Shown here: in pieces, positions 5,779-14,224 of the stretch | How the letters are laid out: every line of letters begins with the position of its first letter | How positions within the stretch are numbered: position 1 is the stretch's first letter | DNA from: CAZMXP01 sp964570285 | GTDB taxonomy: Bacteria; Planctomycetota; PLA2 | Direction: 5' to 3' | NCBI GenBank assembly: GCA_964570285.1 | Contig: CAZMXP010000051.1 | Coordinates: 1-34,584, forward strand | DNA: 34,584 nucleotides | Notes under the pieces: generated by a model | What the model saw: only the letters and a program-made list of their open reading frames with translations | Told to the model about the DNA's origin: nothing | Database searches by the model: none | Program-made: the position numbers and the translations under genes

Positions 5779-7524
5779 TCACCCCCCCCGGCCCCCCCGA
5801 TCCGCAATCCACGCCTCCACGCGCGCCTCGAGCAGCGCGAGCGGGATCGCCCCCTCCGCCAGCACCATGTCGTGGAAGGCGCGCTTGTCGAAGCGCTCCT
5901 TCAGCGCCGCCTCGGCCTTCGCGCGGAGTTCGCGGATCTTCAGTTCGCCGATCTTGTAGGCGGTCGCCTGCCCCGGCCACGCGATGTAGCGGTCGACCTC
6001 GCGCTCGACGTTCTGGCGCGTGAGCGCGCTGTTCGCGAGCATGTACTCGATCGCCTGGTCACGGCTCCAGCCCTTCGCGTGGATGCCGGTGTCCACGACG
6101 AGCCGCATCGCGCGCCACATCTCGTAGGAGAGGCGGCCGAAGTCGTCGTAGGGGTCGGCGAGGAGGCCGTCCATCTCCAGCGCGAGGCGCTCGCCGTAGA
6201 GCGCCCACCCCTCGACGAACGCCGTGTAGCCGAGCGTCGTGCGCCACTCCGGCAGCCCCTCCATCTCCTGCGACAGCGCGATCTGCAGGTGGTGGCCGGG
6301 CACCGCCTCGTGCAGCGTCAGCGGGATCATCTCGTACCGGGGGCGCTGGTCGAGCCTGAAGGTGTTCGCGATGAACCATCCGGGCCGGCCCATCTCGATC
6401 GAGCCGCGGTAGTAGTAGGCGGTCGGCGACGCGGGGGCGATGTACTTCGGCATCTCCTTGACGCCGTAGGTCAGCCGCGGCAGCCGGCCGAAGAGCGCCG
6501 GCATGAACGCGTCGATCCGCTTGCCGATGTCGCGGTAGGCCGCGAGGAGGTCCTCCGGCTTCGTGAAGTAGAAGCGCGGGTTCGTGCGCAGGTACTCGAC
6601 GAAGGCGGGAAACTCCTTCCTCGGCGCGTCGGTCCTCGCGATCACCCCCTCCATCTCCCCCAGGATGCGCTTCACCTCCGCGAGGCCCGTCTCGTGGATC
6701 CGCTTCGCCGTCAGGTCCAGCGTCGTGTGGTGGCGCAGCCGCGCCTCGTACCACGCGAGCCCGTCGACGCCGTCCCTCGCGGCGACGCTCGCGCGGCACT
6801 TCGGCACGTACTCGTCGCGCAGGAACGTGCCGAACCTCCGGAAGGCCGGGATGGCGCCGTCGACGATGGCGCGCCGCAGGCGCGGCTCGTGGATGCCGGG
6901 GGGGACCGGGGGCCAGAGCGCGTGCAGCGTCGGGTCCTTCTCCTGGTCCGGCGTCGCCTGCATGAACGCCTGGTCGGCCGCGGGGCCCATGACGACGCGC
7001 GGCGGCGTGCGGCCCGCCGCGAGGCCCGCGCGCAGGTTCGCGGCGACCTGGTCGAGGTGCGCGGGGATCGCCTCGAGGCGCGCGATGTAGTCGACGAGGT
7101 GCTTCTCCGTCGTGAACGTGAGGTCCGACGGGAGCTGCGGCAGGTCGCGCTGCGGTCCCGAGAGCTGGGTCACCGCGGTCTGCTCGGGGTGGAACGCGGC
7201 GCTGCGGAGGCGCTCCTCGAGCTCGAAGGCGAGCAGGTCGGCGTTGGTCTGTTCCGCGGGCGAGAGCCCTTCGCGCGGGATCTCGCGCAGCGCCGCGAGG
7301 CGGAGCCGCACGTGCTCGAGCCACGCGGCGCGCGCCTCTGCGCTCTCGTCGTCGAGCCGGTCGTCGAAGCGGCGGTCGCCGCGGGAGGTCGCCCACGTGG
7401 GCGAGCGGCGCATCTGAGCCTCGAGGTCCTCTGCGAGCAGCGCGCGGAGCCTCCCGTCGGCCTCGCCGGCGCCGGCGCGGGCGGCGAGCGCGACCAGCAG
7501 CAGCGCCCGGAGTGTCCGCGTCAC
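5779..7524 (-). CDS. Secreted DUF885 protein, putative zinc metallopeptidase
   Basis: The product is 581 aa, the usual DUF885 length. A signal peptide is visible (MTRTLRALLLVALAARAGAG). The hallmark is H405-E406-AVPG-H411-H412-LQIALSQE, a zinc-site-like HExxxGHH motif, followed by GYTAFVEGWALYGERLALEM; both are characteristic of this family. The protein should act outside the cytoplasm, and peptidase activity is inferred from the motif. The gene lies 4 nt downstream of the deoxyhypusine-synthase-like gene, so the two are probably co-transcribed. The C-terminal tail (ADRGGRGG) is encoded by a paired C-tract at 5782-5798. Confidence 0.9.
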   Translation of the reverse strand: MTRTLRALLLVALAARAGAGEADGRLRALLAEDLEAQMRRSPTWATSRGDRRFDDRLDDESAEARAAWLEHVRLRLAALREIPREGLSPAEQTNADLLAFELEERLRSAAFHPEQTAVTQLSGPQRDLPQLPSDLTFTTEKHLVDYIARLEAIPAHLDQVAANLRAGLAAGRTPPRVVMGPAADQAFMQATPDQEKDPTLHALWPPVPPGIHEPRLRRAIVDGAIPAFRRFGTFLRDEYVPKCRASVAARDGVDGLAWYEARLRHHTTLDLTAKRIHETGLAEVKRILGEMEGVIARTDAPRKEFPAFVEYLRTNPRFYFTKPEDLLAAYRDIGKRIDAFMPALFGRLPRLTYGVKEMPKYIAPASPTAYYYRGSIEMGRPGWFIANTFRLDQRPRYEMIPLTLHEAVPGHHLQIALSQEMEGLPEWRTTLGYTAFVEGWALYGERLALEMDGLLADPYDDFGRLSYEMWRAMRLVVDTGIHAKGWSRDQAIEYMLANSALTRQNVEREVDRYIAWPGQATAYKIGELKIRELRAKAEAALKERFDKRAFHDMVLAEGAIPLALLEARVEAWIADRGGRGG

Positions 7525-7528
7525 GGGC

Positions 7529-8494
7529 TCACTCCCCGAGCACGTAGGCGAAGATCAGCGGCGCGACGATCGACGCGTCGGAGTTGATCGCGAAGCGCGG
7601 CGTGCCGACGTCGAGCTTGCCCCAGGTGATCTTCTCGCCGGGGTTGGCGCCGCTGTAGGAGCCGTACGACGTCGTCGAGTCGCTGATCTGCGCGAAGTAC
7701 CCCCAGCTCGGGCACTCCCGCTTCATGTCCTGGTGCAGCATCGGCACGACGCAGATCGGGAAGTCGCCGGCGATCCCCCCCGCGATCTGGAAGAAGCCCA
7801 TCGAGACGCCCTCCTCGGACTCGCGCAGGTACCACTCCGCGAGCTCCTGCATCTGCTCGGAGCCGTTGCGCACGACCTGGTGGCTCGCGACGTTGCCCAT
7901 CATCACGTTGGCCGAGAACATGTTGCCCAGCGTCGAGTCCTCCCAGCCCGGCACGAGCACCGGGATGTCGGCCTCGTGCGCCGCGAGCACCCAGGAGTGC
8001 TCCGCGGGGATCTGGAAGTGCGGCCGGAGCGTCTCGTCGCCCGCGACGGTGCGGACGTAGTGCCAGTGGGAGTGGCGTTCGCCCTTCCGCCCCGCCTCGC
8101 TCCAGAGCTTGAGGATGCGCTTCTCGATGTGGCGCATCACGGTCTCGGGGATGCAGGTGTCGGTCACCCGGTTCATCCCCTCCTCGTAGAGCTCCCGCTC
8201 GAGCTCCGGCGTCAGCTCGCGCCAGTGCGGCACGACGCGGTAGTCGTTGTGCGCGACGAGGTTGAACAGGTCCTCCTCGAGGTTCGCGCCGGTGCAGCAG
8301 ATGCCGTGGATCTTCCTCTGGCGGATCATGCGCGCGAGCGAGATGCCGAGCTCGGCGGTGCTCATCGCCCCCCCGAGCGTCAGCAGCATCTTGCCGCCCT
8401 TCTCGAGATGGCGGATCCACCCCTTCGCGGCCTCGCGGGTCTCGCGCGCGTTGAAGTGCCGGAAGTGCAGGTCGACGAAGTCCCGTATCCTCAT
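7529..8494 (-). CDS. Deoxyhypusine synthase-like protein
   Basis: The product is 321 aa. The family is recognised from MLLTLGGAMSTAELGISLA, ICCTGANLEEDLFN, AHEADIPVLVPGWEDSTLGNM and the C-terminal SGANPGEKITWGKLDVGTP. The WGK lysine corresponds to the lysine that eukaryotic and archaeal deoxyhypusine synthase uses to form an enzyme-aminobutyl intermediate from spermidine. Bacteria lack hypusinated eIF5A, so the substrate is probably another amine, as in homospermidine- or spermidine-type chemistry. The ATG at 8494 is preceded by TAGCTT (8507-8502 on the minus strand) 7 nt away and has no Shine-Dalgarno sequence. The longer open frame upstream is an overlap with the cyclase gene. Confidence 0.9.
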   Translation of the reverse strand: MRIRDFVDLHFRHFNARETREAAKGWIRHLEKGGKMLLTLGGAMSTAELGISLARMIRQRKIHGICCTGANLEEDLFNLVAHNDYRVVPHWRELTPELERELYEEGMNRVTDTCIPETVMRHIEKRILKLWSEAGRKGERHSHWHYVRTVAGDETLRPHFQIPAEHSWVLAAHEADIPVLVPGWEDSTLGNMFSANVMMGNVASHQVVRNGSEQMQELAEWYLRESEEGVSMGFFQIAGGIAGDFPICVVPMLHQDMKRECPSWGYFAQISDSTTSYGSYSGANPGEKITWGKLDVGTPRFAINSDASIVAPLIFAYVLGE

Positions 8495-8501
8495 GCGCGC
8501 C

Positions 8502-8507
8502 AAGCTA
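8502..8507 (-). promoter_or_regulatory. -10-like TAGCTT of the deoxyhypusine synthase-like gene
   Basis: On the minus strand TAGCTT is followed by 7 nt and the ATG at 8494. This fits the leaderless spacing seen at other genes here, but the hexamer alone is weak. Confidence 0.35.
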
Positions 8508-8544
8508 CCGGGGTGGCCGGGGGTGTCAAGCGGGGTCCGGCCCG

Positions 8545-11298
8545 CTACTTGGAGGTGAGCCGCAGCACCCCGTCGAACGGCTCCCCGGGGGCCGCCCGCG
8601 CCGCGTCGATCTGCGCGAGGTAGAGCCCGACGAGCGGGGTGTCGCCGTGGCCGGCGCGCACGCGCTCCCAGAGCGCGCGCGACTCGTCGAGGCGGCGGGC
8701 CGCGAAGGCGGCGACGGCCTCGGCGGTGAGCGCCGCGAGCGCGCGCTGGGCCTCGGTCTCCCTGCCGCGCAGCGCGAGGACCTCGTGGACGCTCGTCGCC
8801 GACTTCTGGCCCGACACGGCGACCTGCCCGAGCGGGCGCGTGAGGATCTCCTCCGGCAGGAGCTCCTTCGCGCGGCCGTTGATGACCAGCCGCGTGCCGA
8901 ACTGCTTGTTGGCCGACTCGAGGCGCGCGGCGAGGTTGACCGAGTCGCCGATCACCGTGTAGTCGCGCAGGTCGGGCGGCGCGCCGCAGTCGCCCACGGT
9001 GGCGACGCCGGTCGCGATGCCGATGCGCATCGAGAGCCGCGGCAGCTTCTCGAACTCCGGTCGCGCGAGCATCTTCTCGAGCCGCTCGAAGCAGCCGAGC
9101 GCCGCGCGGCAGGCGCGGTCCGCGTGCGGCGTGCCCGTGTCGAACGCGCCCCAGACCGCCATGATGCCGTCGCCGAGGAACTTGTTCACGTAGGCGTGGT
9201 ACTTCGTGAGCTCGTCGTTCATCTCCCACATGTAGCGGTTGAGGATCGAGACCGTCGTGCGGGAGTCGAGCGACTCCGAGATGCCCGTGAACCCCGCGAG
9301 GTCGCTGAAGAAGCAGGTCACCTCGCGCTCCTCGCCCTCGAGGTTGACGAGCTCGGGGTTCTCGATCAGGTAGTCGAAGAGCCGGCGCGAGATGCGCGCG
9401 CCGAACTGGCGCCGGAGCTGCGCCTTCTCGCGGCGCTCGCGCACGGCGCGCATCGCCGTCGTGCCGGTCCACGAGAGGCCGATCGCGGCGAGCGGCGTGA
9501 AGAGCCCGAGCGCCATGCGCATGCCCGAGAAGACGACGAGCGTGTTCAGCGCGAGGTAGCCCACCGCGAGCAGCAGCGCGAGCAGGAACGAGAGGCGGAT
9601 GCCCGTCGACGAGGTCAGCACCGCGACGGCGAGCCCGAGCACGAAGGCGATCGCCGCCCCGTTCCAGGGCCTCCGCTCGAGGACCTGGTACCCGGTCAGG
9701 AACGCGTTCGCGACGATCGAGTGCACGACGACGCCCGGCGTGCGCTCGAAGAGCACCGTCGGGAAGAAGTCGCCGAAGTTCCCGGTCGCGTTCCACCCGA
9801 CGAAGACGATCCTCCCCTCGAGGGCGACCCGCATCATGTGCGCCGCCGAGGAGAGCTCGCGGCTTGCGCGTGCGACCTCCGCGGTGGACTCCTGCCACTC
9901 GCGCGCGGTCCTCGCGTTGCGGAGCGCGTCGGGGTCGTCGGGCTCCCCGGCGGAGAGCATGAACTCCACCTGCTCGTGCAGCGCCTCGAGCAGCTCCGGC
10001 GCGCGCCGCTCGTCGGCGAGGTCGGCCGGCACCCACCCGTCGCCGGCGAGGAAGACGCGCACGAGTTCCGAGGCGAGTTCGCGCTCGCGCGCCCGCAGCC
10101 GCGCCAGTTCGCGCTCGCGCCACGCCATCTCGAGCACGCGCCCGAGGGAGATGTGCACCGCGCGGCGCACGGCCTCGACCCGCGGCCACGAAAGCACCAT
10201 CGGGTCGTCGTCGAGGACCACGCTCCGCCCGCCGGCCTCCACCTCCGCGCGCGTCGCGGCGAAGGCCGAGAGCGGGAGGTCGCGGAAGGCGGCCGCCGCG
10301 GCGAGGCCGAGCTGGAAGTAGACCTTGCCCGACTTCACCCAGCGCAGCCTCACGCTCCGGATCTTCCCGTCGGAGTCGGGCTCGGCGTTCACGAAGCCGG
10401 CGCCCTCCACGGCCTCGGCGAAGCGCGGCAGCGGCGCGATCACGTTGTCCGCCACGGGGAAGCTGTGGTGGGGGGGCGCGGGGGGGAGGTCGCGCTCGAA
10501 GCGGCGCGCGGCGAGCAGCGTCTCCATCTCGCCCTCCATCAGCGTGAGCTCGGGGAAGCTGCCGAACCGGTCGCTCCCCTCGGGCAGCATCGAGGCGCGC
10601 AGTGTCGCGAGGTCGAGCCGGTCCTCCGCCGCGAGCTCCGCGGCGCGCTGCCGGATCGCGATGCGCTTCATCTCGCGCAGGCGGAGGCGCACGCGCTCGG
10701 CGCGGTCGCTGTCGAGCCCCAGCTCACGGATCACGTCGTCGGCGCCGGCGGTGATGTCGCGGGCAAGGATGGCCTGCAGCGCGTGCCAGTAGCGCTGCCC
10801 CTCCGCGCCGAGCCAGAGCGGGCCGAGCTGGCTCCGGGTCGAGTCGAGGCTGACGGAGAGGACGACCTTCGCCTTCGCCGCGCGGAAGGCGCGCTCGAGC
10901 TCGAGGTCGTGGTCGACGACGGCGCCGTCGCTGGAATACTCGGGCTTCTGCGCCTCGGGGAGGAGCATGTCCACCGCGATCACCTTCGCGCCGAAGTGGT
11001 CGAGGGCGGCGATCGACTCGGCGATCAGCTTGCGCGGCCAGGGCCACCGGCCGATCGTGTCGAGGGAGCTGTCGTCGATGTCGACGTGGACGATCCGGTC
11101 GCTCGGCGCCGGCGGGGCGGGACGGCCGTACTCGAAGAGCAGGTCGGTCGCGTTGCGCTCGATGGCGACGACCCCCTCCACCTCGAGCAGGAGCAGCAGC
11201 GCCATGACGAGCGCGACCACGGCGCCGACGAGCCAGTCGGGCGCGCCCGCCCGCCGGAGCCCCACGAGGCGGCGGCGGAGGAAGGAGCGCGTTCCCAC
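8545..11298 (-). CDS. CHASE2-domain adenylate/guanylate cyclase
   Basis: The product is 917 aa, starting at GTG (11296-11298). An N-terminal membrane segment (about residues 20-45) is followed by a CHASE2 extracytoplasmic sensor (RIVHVDIDDSSLDTIGRWPWPR, FGAKVIAVDMLLPE). Three more membrane segments come at about residues 550-620, then a class III nucleotide cyclase domain. The cyclase keeps both metal aspartates (FFSDLAGFTGISE and KFLGDGIMAVWG) and the transition-state Asn and Arg (GDSVNLAARLE), so it should be active. A charged, coil-like insert of about 100 residues (ELARLRARERELASELV) lengthens the sensor. It is the last gene of an operon with a FecR protein, a lipoprotein and a beta-barrel, and should turn an envelope signal into cAMP or cGMP. 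Confidence 0.93.
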   Translation of the reverse strand: MGTRSFLRRRLVGLRRAGAPDWLVGAVVALVMALLLLLEVEGVVAIERNATDLLFEYGRPAPPAPSDRIVHVDIDDSSLDTIGRWPWPRKLIAESIAALDHFGAKVIAVDMLLPEAQKPEYSSDGAVVDHDLELERAFRAAKAKVVLSVSLDSTRSQLGPLWLGAEGQRYWHALQAILARDITAGADDVIRELGLDSDRAERVRLRLREMKRIAIRQRAAELAAEDRLDLATLRASMLPEGSDRFGSFPELTLMEGEMETLLAARRFERDLPPAPPHHSFPVADNVIAPLPRFAEAVEGAGFVNAEPDSDGKIRSVRLRWVKSGKVYFQLGLAAAAAFRDLPLSAFAATRAEVEAGGRSVVLDDDPMVLSWPRVEAVRRAVHISLGRVLEMAWRERELARLRARERELASELVRVFLAGDGWVPADLADERRAPELLEALHEQVEFMLSAGEPDDPDALRNARTAREWQESTAEVARASRELSSAAHMMRVALEGRIVFVGWNATGNFGDFFPTVLFERTPGVVVHSIVANAFLTGYQVLERRPWNGAAIAFVLGLAVAVLTSSTGIRLSFLLALLLAVGYLALNTLVVFSGMRMALGLFTPLAAIGLSWTGTTAMRAVRERREKAQLRRQFGARISRRLFDYLIENPELVNLEGEEREVTCFFSDLAGFTGISESLDSRTTVSILNRYMWEMNDELTKYHAYVNKFLGDGIMAVWGAFDTGTPHADRACRAALGCFERLEKMLARPEFEKLPRLSMRIGIATGVATVGDCGAPPDLRDYTVIGDSVNLAARLESANKQFGTRLVINGRAKELLPEEILTRPLGQVAVSGQKSATSVHEVLALRGRETEAQRALAALTAEAVAAFAARRLDESRALWERVRAGHGDTPLVGLYLAQIDAARAAPGEPFDGVLRLTSK

Positions 11299-11316
11299 CG
11301 CCGTCGCCCGCGCGGG

Positions 11317-12243
11317 CTACTTGGGCTTGCCGCCCTGCTGTTGCGACTGGCCGTTGGGAGGCACCGGGGGGATCGGGGGGGTGCGCTTCGTGCCGCGGTC
11401 CGCGTTGCCGGTGTCGAGCCCGGTGTCCGAGATCGGGTCGGTCTGTCCCTCGTCGGGGAACTGGCCGTCGCCGCCGCCGCCCTCGTCCACCGCGCCCTTC
11501 AGCGGCAGGATGTAGGTCGCGTAGAAGGCGTCGAGGGCGGGCAGCTTGAACTCCTCGCTCGACGAGTCGGCGCCCGAGAGCGCGGCCTCGACGAGGTTCA
11601 GGTACTTCACGAGGATCGCGTTGATCTTGTTGTGCGGCACGCCCATCGAGCGGAAGCCGTCCACGACGTCCCACCAGATCCGGAAGGCGGTGCCGCGCAC
11701 CGCGAGCGTCGCGGTCGGGGTGGCGACCTCGAAGTCGTTGACGAGGCCGATCCGGTCCACCTTGACGTCCGCCTTGCCGAAGTTGAGGTTCACGCGGGTA
11801 CGCAGCACCTCGCCGTCCTGGATGATCTCGGGGATCGCGACGCGCGACTGCCGGTAGATCACGAAGGTGGCGTTCACGCCGACCCGCAGCGCGACCTCCG
11901 CCTTCGGCCCGGTGCGCACGACGGTGCCGGGTTTCAGCACGTCGTTCACCTTGAGCTCGGCCCACTTCCCCTTCCCGGACCCTTCCCCATCTCCCGTCGT
12001 CTCGTTGCGCGCCTGCGCGGTGCCGTCCACCGCGATCACGATCGCCTCGAAGACGCGCGTCTGGCCCGGCGGCAGCGGCTTGGGCCCCTCGCTCGTGGCC
12101 TCGCCGCCCGCCTTCGGCGAGTCGGGCACGGCCGCCTTGCCGGGCGTGCGGGCGACCGCCCCCTTCGGCTTGCCCTCCTGCGCGAGTCCCGCGGAGAACG
12201 GCAGCAGCAGGAAGAGCCAGAGGCCGAGGCGGCGCGTGTTCAT
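11317..12243 (-). CDS. Secreted FecR-domain protein
   Basis: The product is 308 aa with signal peptide MNTRRLGLWLFLLLPFSAGLAQ. The FecR domain spans about residues 65-190: GKWAELKVNDVLKPGTVVRTGPKAEVALRV followed by the hallmark VATPTATLAVRGTAFRI. The C-terminal tail is low-complexity, rich in Gly, Asp and Pro, and includes PPIPPVPP encoded by a paired G-tract at 11366-11381. The ATG overlaps the upstream lipoprotein stop (ATGA). FecR domains next to CHASE2 cyclases are a recurrent pairing; here the protein probably acts in the periplasm beside the CHASE2 sensor. That partnership is inference from context. Confidence 0.9.
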   Translation of the reverse strand: MNTRRLGLWLFLLLPFSAGLAQEGKPKGAVARTPGKAAVPDSPKAGGEATSEGPKPLPPGQTRVFEAIVIAVDGTAQARNETTGDGEGSGKGKWAELKVNDVLKPGTVVRTGPKAEVALRVGVNATFVIYRQSRVAIPEIIQDGEVLRTRVNLNFGKADVKVDRIGLVNDFEVATPTATLAVRGTAFRIWWDVVDGFRSMGVPHNKINAILVKYLNLVEAALSGADSSSEEFKLPALDAFYATYILPLKGAVDEGGGGDGQFPDEGQTDPISDTGLDTGNADRGTKRTPPIPPVPPNGQSQQQGGKPK

Positions 12244-12764
12244 TTGAAGTCCTCGCGGGGTTCGTCCGGCCGGCGGCTGGCGGCATCCTCCGCCTTGCTC
12301 AGCAGGGCGATGAGCTGCAAGCCCGACAGCGCCTGCTCCGGCGACATGCCGGGCAGCCACCCCCTGTAGTTTAGCTCGTTTACGGCGTAGCGCTCCCGCG
12401 GGCCGAAAACCCGCATCGTCAGGCCCCCCTTGACGCCCGACTCGCGGCAGACCGCGAGCGCGATCCAGCCCGCCCGGGCGGTCTCGGCGCCCTTCATCTC
12501 GGCGTCGGCGGCGATCCAGCCGCGGCTGCGCCCCATCTCCACGCGGCCCGCGTGGTCGGCGGCGGGCGGCAGCGCGTACTGGAGCGCCAGGGCGTGCAGC
12601 GCGTCGTCGTTGGTGACGGCGCGGTGGGTCGAGATCTCGTCCCAGAAGTCCATCTTCGCCATCTCGTCGGCGCCGCCGTACTCGTCCACCGCCGACTGCT
12701 TGAGGGTGGTCCGGGCGCAGGCCCCCGCGAGGAGCAGCAGGGCGAGCGTGCGTCTAGAAGCCAT
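12240..12764 (-). CDS. Putative lipoprotein of the CHASE2/FecR operon
   Basis: The product is 174 aa. It starts MASRRTLALLLLAGAC, a lipoprotein signal with an atypical lipobox (A13-G-A-C16). The rest is soluble and I recognise no domain. Phrases such as WIAADAEMKG and ALAVCRESGVKGGLTMRVFGPRERYAVNELNYRGW suggest a compact fold. The gene overlaps the barrel gene by 11 nt upstream and the FecR gene by 4 nt downstream, so the operon is tightly coupled. It may be an envelope accessory of the sensor system. Confidence 0.7.
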   Translation of the reverse strand: MASRRTLALLLLAGACARTTLKQSAVDEYGGADEMAKMDFWDEISTHRAVTNDDALHALALQYALPPAADHAGRVEMGRSRGWIAADAEMKGAETARAGWIALAVCRESGVKGGLTMRVFGPRERYAVNELNYRGWLPGMSPEQALSGLQLIALLSKAEDAASRRPDEPREDFK

Positions 12765-14163
12765 AGCTGACTCCGATGTAGAGGAAGTGCCGCGCGTCCC
12801 GGTCGGCGATCGCGCTGCCCGGCAGGAAGATCCCGTAGCGGAGGTCGGCCTGCAGGTCGCTCCAGACCTGCCACTGGAGGCCGAAGTCCACCTCGACGCC
12901 GACGTCGCCCTCGCCGGCGATCGTGGAGACGCTCATCGGGGCCATGTCATCCATCTTCCTCATCAGGAACAGGTCGAGGAAGAGGCGCATCTTCTCGAAG
13001 AGGTCGCGGCCCGGGAGCGGCGCGCCGCTGACGCCGAGGCGCAGCGAGAGGAGGTTGCTCAGGTCCGGCGCCAGCGCGTAGCCGGTGCGCGAGTATCCGA
13101 AGGCGTTGAACCCCTCGTCGTCGGTGCCGGCGAGGTTGCCCCCGATGGTCTGCGCCGAGTGCGTGCGGTCGGGGTCGCCCGACGCGAGCAGGATCTCCGC
13201 CTCGAAGCGCAGCTTCGTCCCGCCGCGGAAGCGGTGCGGGATGTGGATCAGGCGGACGCTCGCCGCCCACGCGTCGATGTCGTCCACCGTCTGCGGCGGG
13301 GCGAGGATGTCGCTCGTCGAGCGGCCGAACTCCTTGGCGAACTCGGCGCGGTAGAGCCACTGCCCCGTGAACTGCCCGGTGCTGCCCACGACGACGTAGG
13401 TCGAGTCGTAGCCGAAGCGCACGCCCCCGGGCAGCACGTCGTCGTTGTGGTCCTGCTGGTCGAGCACGTAGAGGAAGGGGCGGTGGGAGGCGAAGCCCCT
13501 GTACTCGACGAGGCCGCCCGCGAACCGCCGGTCGGTGTCGGTGGAGTACTCCGGGCGCGAGCCGTCGAAGTCGACGGTGCCGGTGCCCGGCGTCACGCCG
13601 TAGAGCGCCTCGAAGTGGAAGAGGTTCCAGTCCGCGCCCGCCGTGGCCGCGTAGAGCACCTGGCTCAGCACGAGGCCGCCGCCCCAGTTGACCGTCTGCC
13701 TCCCGATCTGCGTCCACCAGTTCCAGTCCGGGTTCACGCCCTCCTCGGATTTCCGGTCGGCCGCCCAGTCGAACCGGTACCAGTAGAGGTCGCCGATCGG
13801 GGCCACGAGCAGGTCGCCGCGGGGGGTGAAGGCGTCCCCGCTGTTGAAGTCGCGGTAGCGCAGGCGGAGGCGGCCGAAGAGCATGTGCCCCTCCGACTGG
13901 ACCTGCGCCCAGAGCTTGGTATCGATCTGCCGCAGGATGCGGGTGTTGCCCGCCTCGTTGTCCGCCGCGAGCCCGCTCAGCGTCGTGTAGGCCCCGAAGA
14001 GAAGCCGCGAGTGCTCCGCGAGCGTGAGCCCCGCCGTCGTCTCGTACTGGCCCCGCTGGATCTCGTCGAGCGTCTTGTCGATCTTCTCGAGCAGCGCCCG
14101 GTCCTCGGCCGGCGCGGGAAGCGCCAGCCAGAGGAGGGCGATGCCTGTCATCAGTGCACGCAT
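12754..14163 (-). CDS. Outer-membrane beta-barrel, alginate-export-like
   Basis: The product is 469 aa with signal peptide MRALMTGIALLWLALPAPAE, then a helical stretch (LLEKIDKTLDEIQRG). Many short alternating strands rich in Tyr and Trp follow (GRLRLRYRDFNSGDAFTPRG, WNWWTQIGRQTVNWGGG, HFLYIGVSYGF). Ending in an aromatic Phe is the usual outer-membrane assembly signal. The layout resembles the alginate-export/OprD-like barrels often found beside CHASE2/FecR genes. It is the first gene of the four-gene operon. Its leader contains a hairpin, and a TACACT -10 lies at 14210-14205. Confidence 0.8.
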   Translation of the reverse strand: MRALMTGIALLWLALPAPAEDRALLEKIDKTLDEIQRGQYETTAGLTLAEHSRLLFGAYTTLSGLAADNEAGNTRILRQIDTKLWAQVQSEGHMLFGRLRLRYRDFNSGDAFTPRGDLLVAPIGDLYWYRFDWAADRKSEEGVNPDWNWWTQIGRQTVNWGGGLVLSQVLYAATAGADWNLFHFEALYGVTPGTGTVDFDGSRPEYSTDTDRRFAGGLVEYRGFASHRPFLYVLDQQDHNDDVLPGGVRFGYDSTYVVVGSTGQFTGQWLYRAEFAKEFGRSTSDILAPPQTVDDIDAWAASVRLIHIPHRFRGGTKLRFEAEILLASGDPDRTHSAQTIGGNLAGTDDEGFNAFGYSRTGYALAPDLSNLLSLRLGVSGAPLPGRDLFEKMRLFLDLFLMRKMDDMAPMSVSTIAGEGDVGVEVDFGLQWQVWSDLQADLRYGIFLPGSAIADRDARHFLYIGVSYGF

Positions 14164-14179
14164 GGGATACCCCGCTGCA

Positions 14180-14210
14180 CCCCCGGAGGGGGCTCAAGGC
14201 GGTCAGTGTA
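14180..14210 (-). promoter_or_regulatory. Promoter -10 TACACT and leader hairpin of the barrel operon
   Basis: On the minus strand TACACT (14210-14205) precedes the start at 14163 by about 41 nt. The leader contains CCCCC (14192-14188) and GGGGG (14184-14180) around a 3-nt loop. Unlike most genes here, this operon seems to have a structured 5' leader. Confidence 0.35.
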
Positions 14211-14224
14211 GCCGCAAGGGCCCC

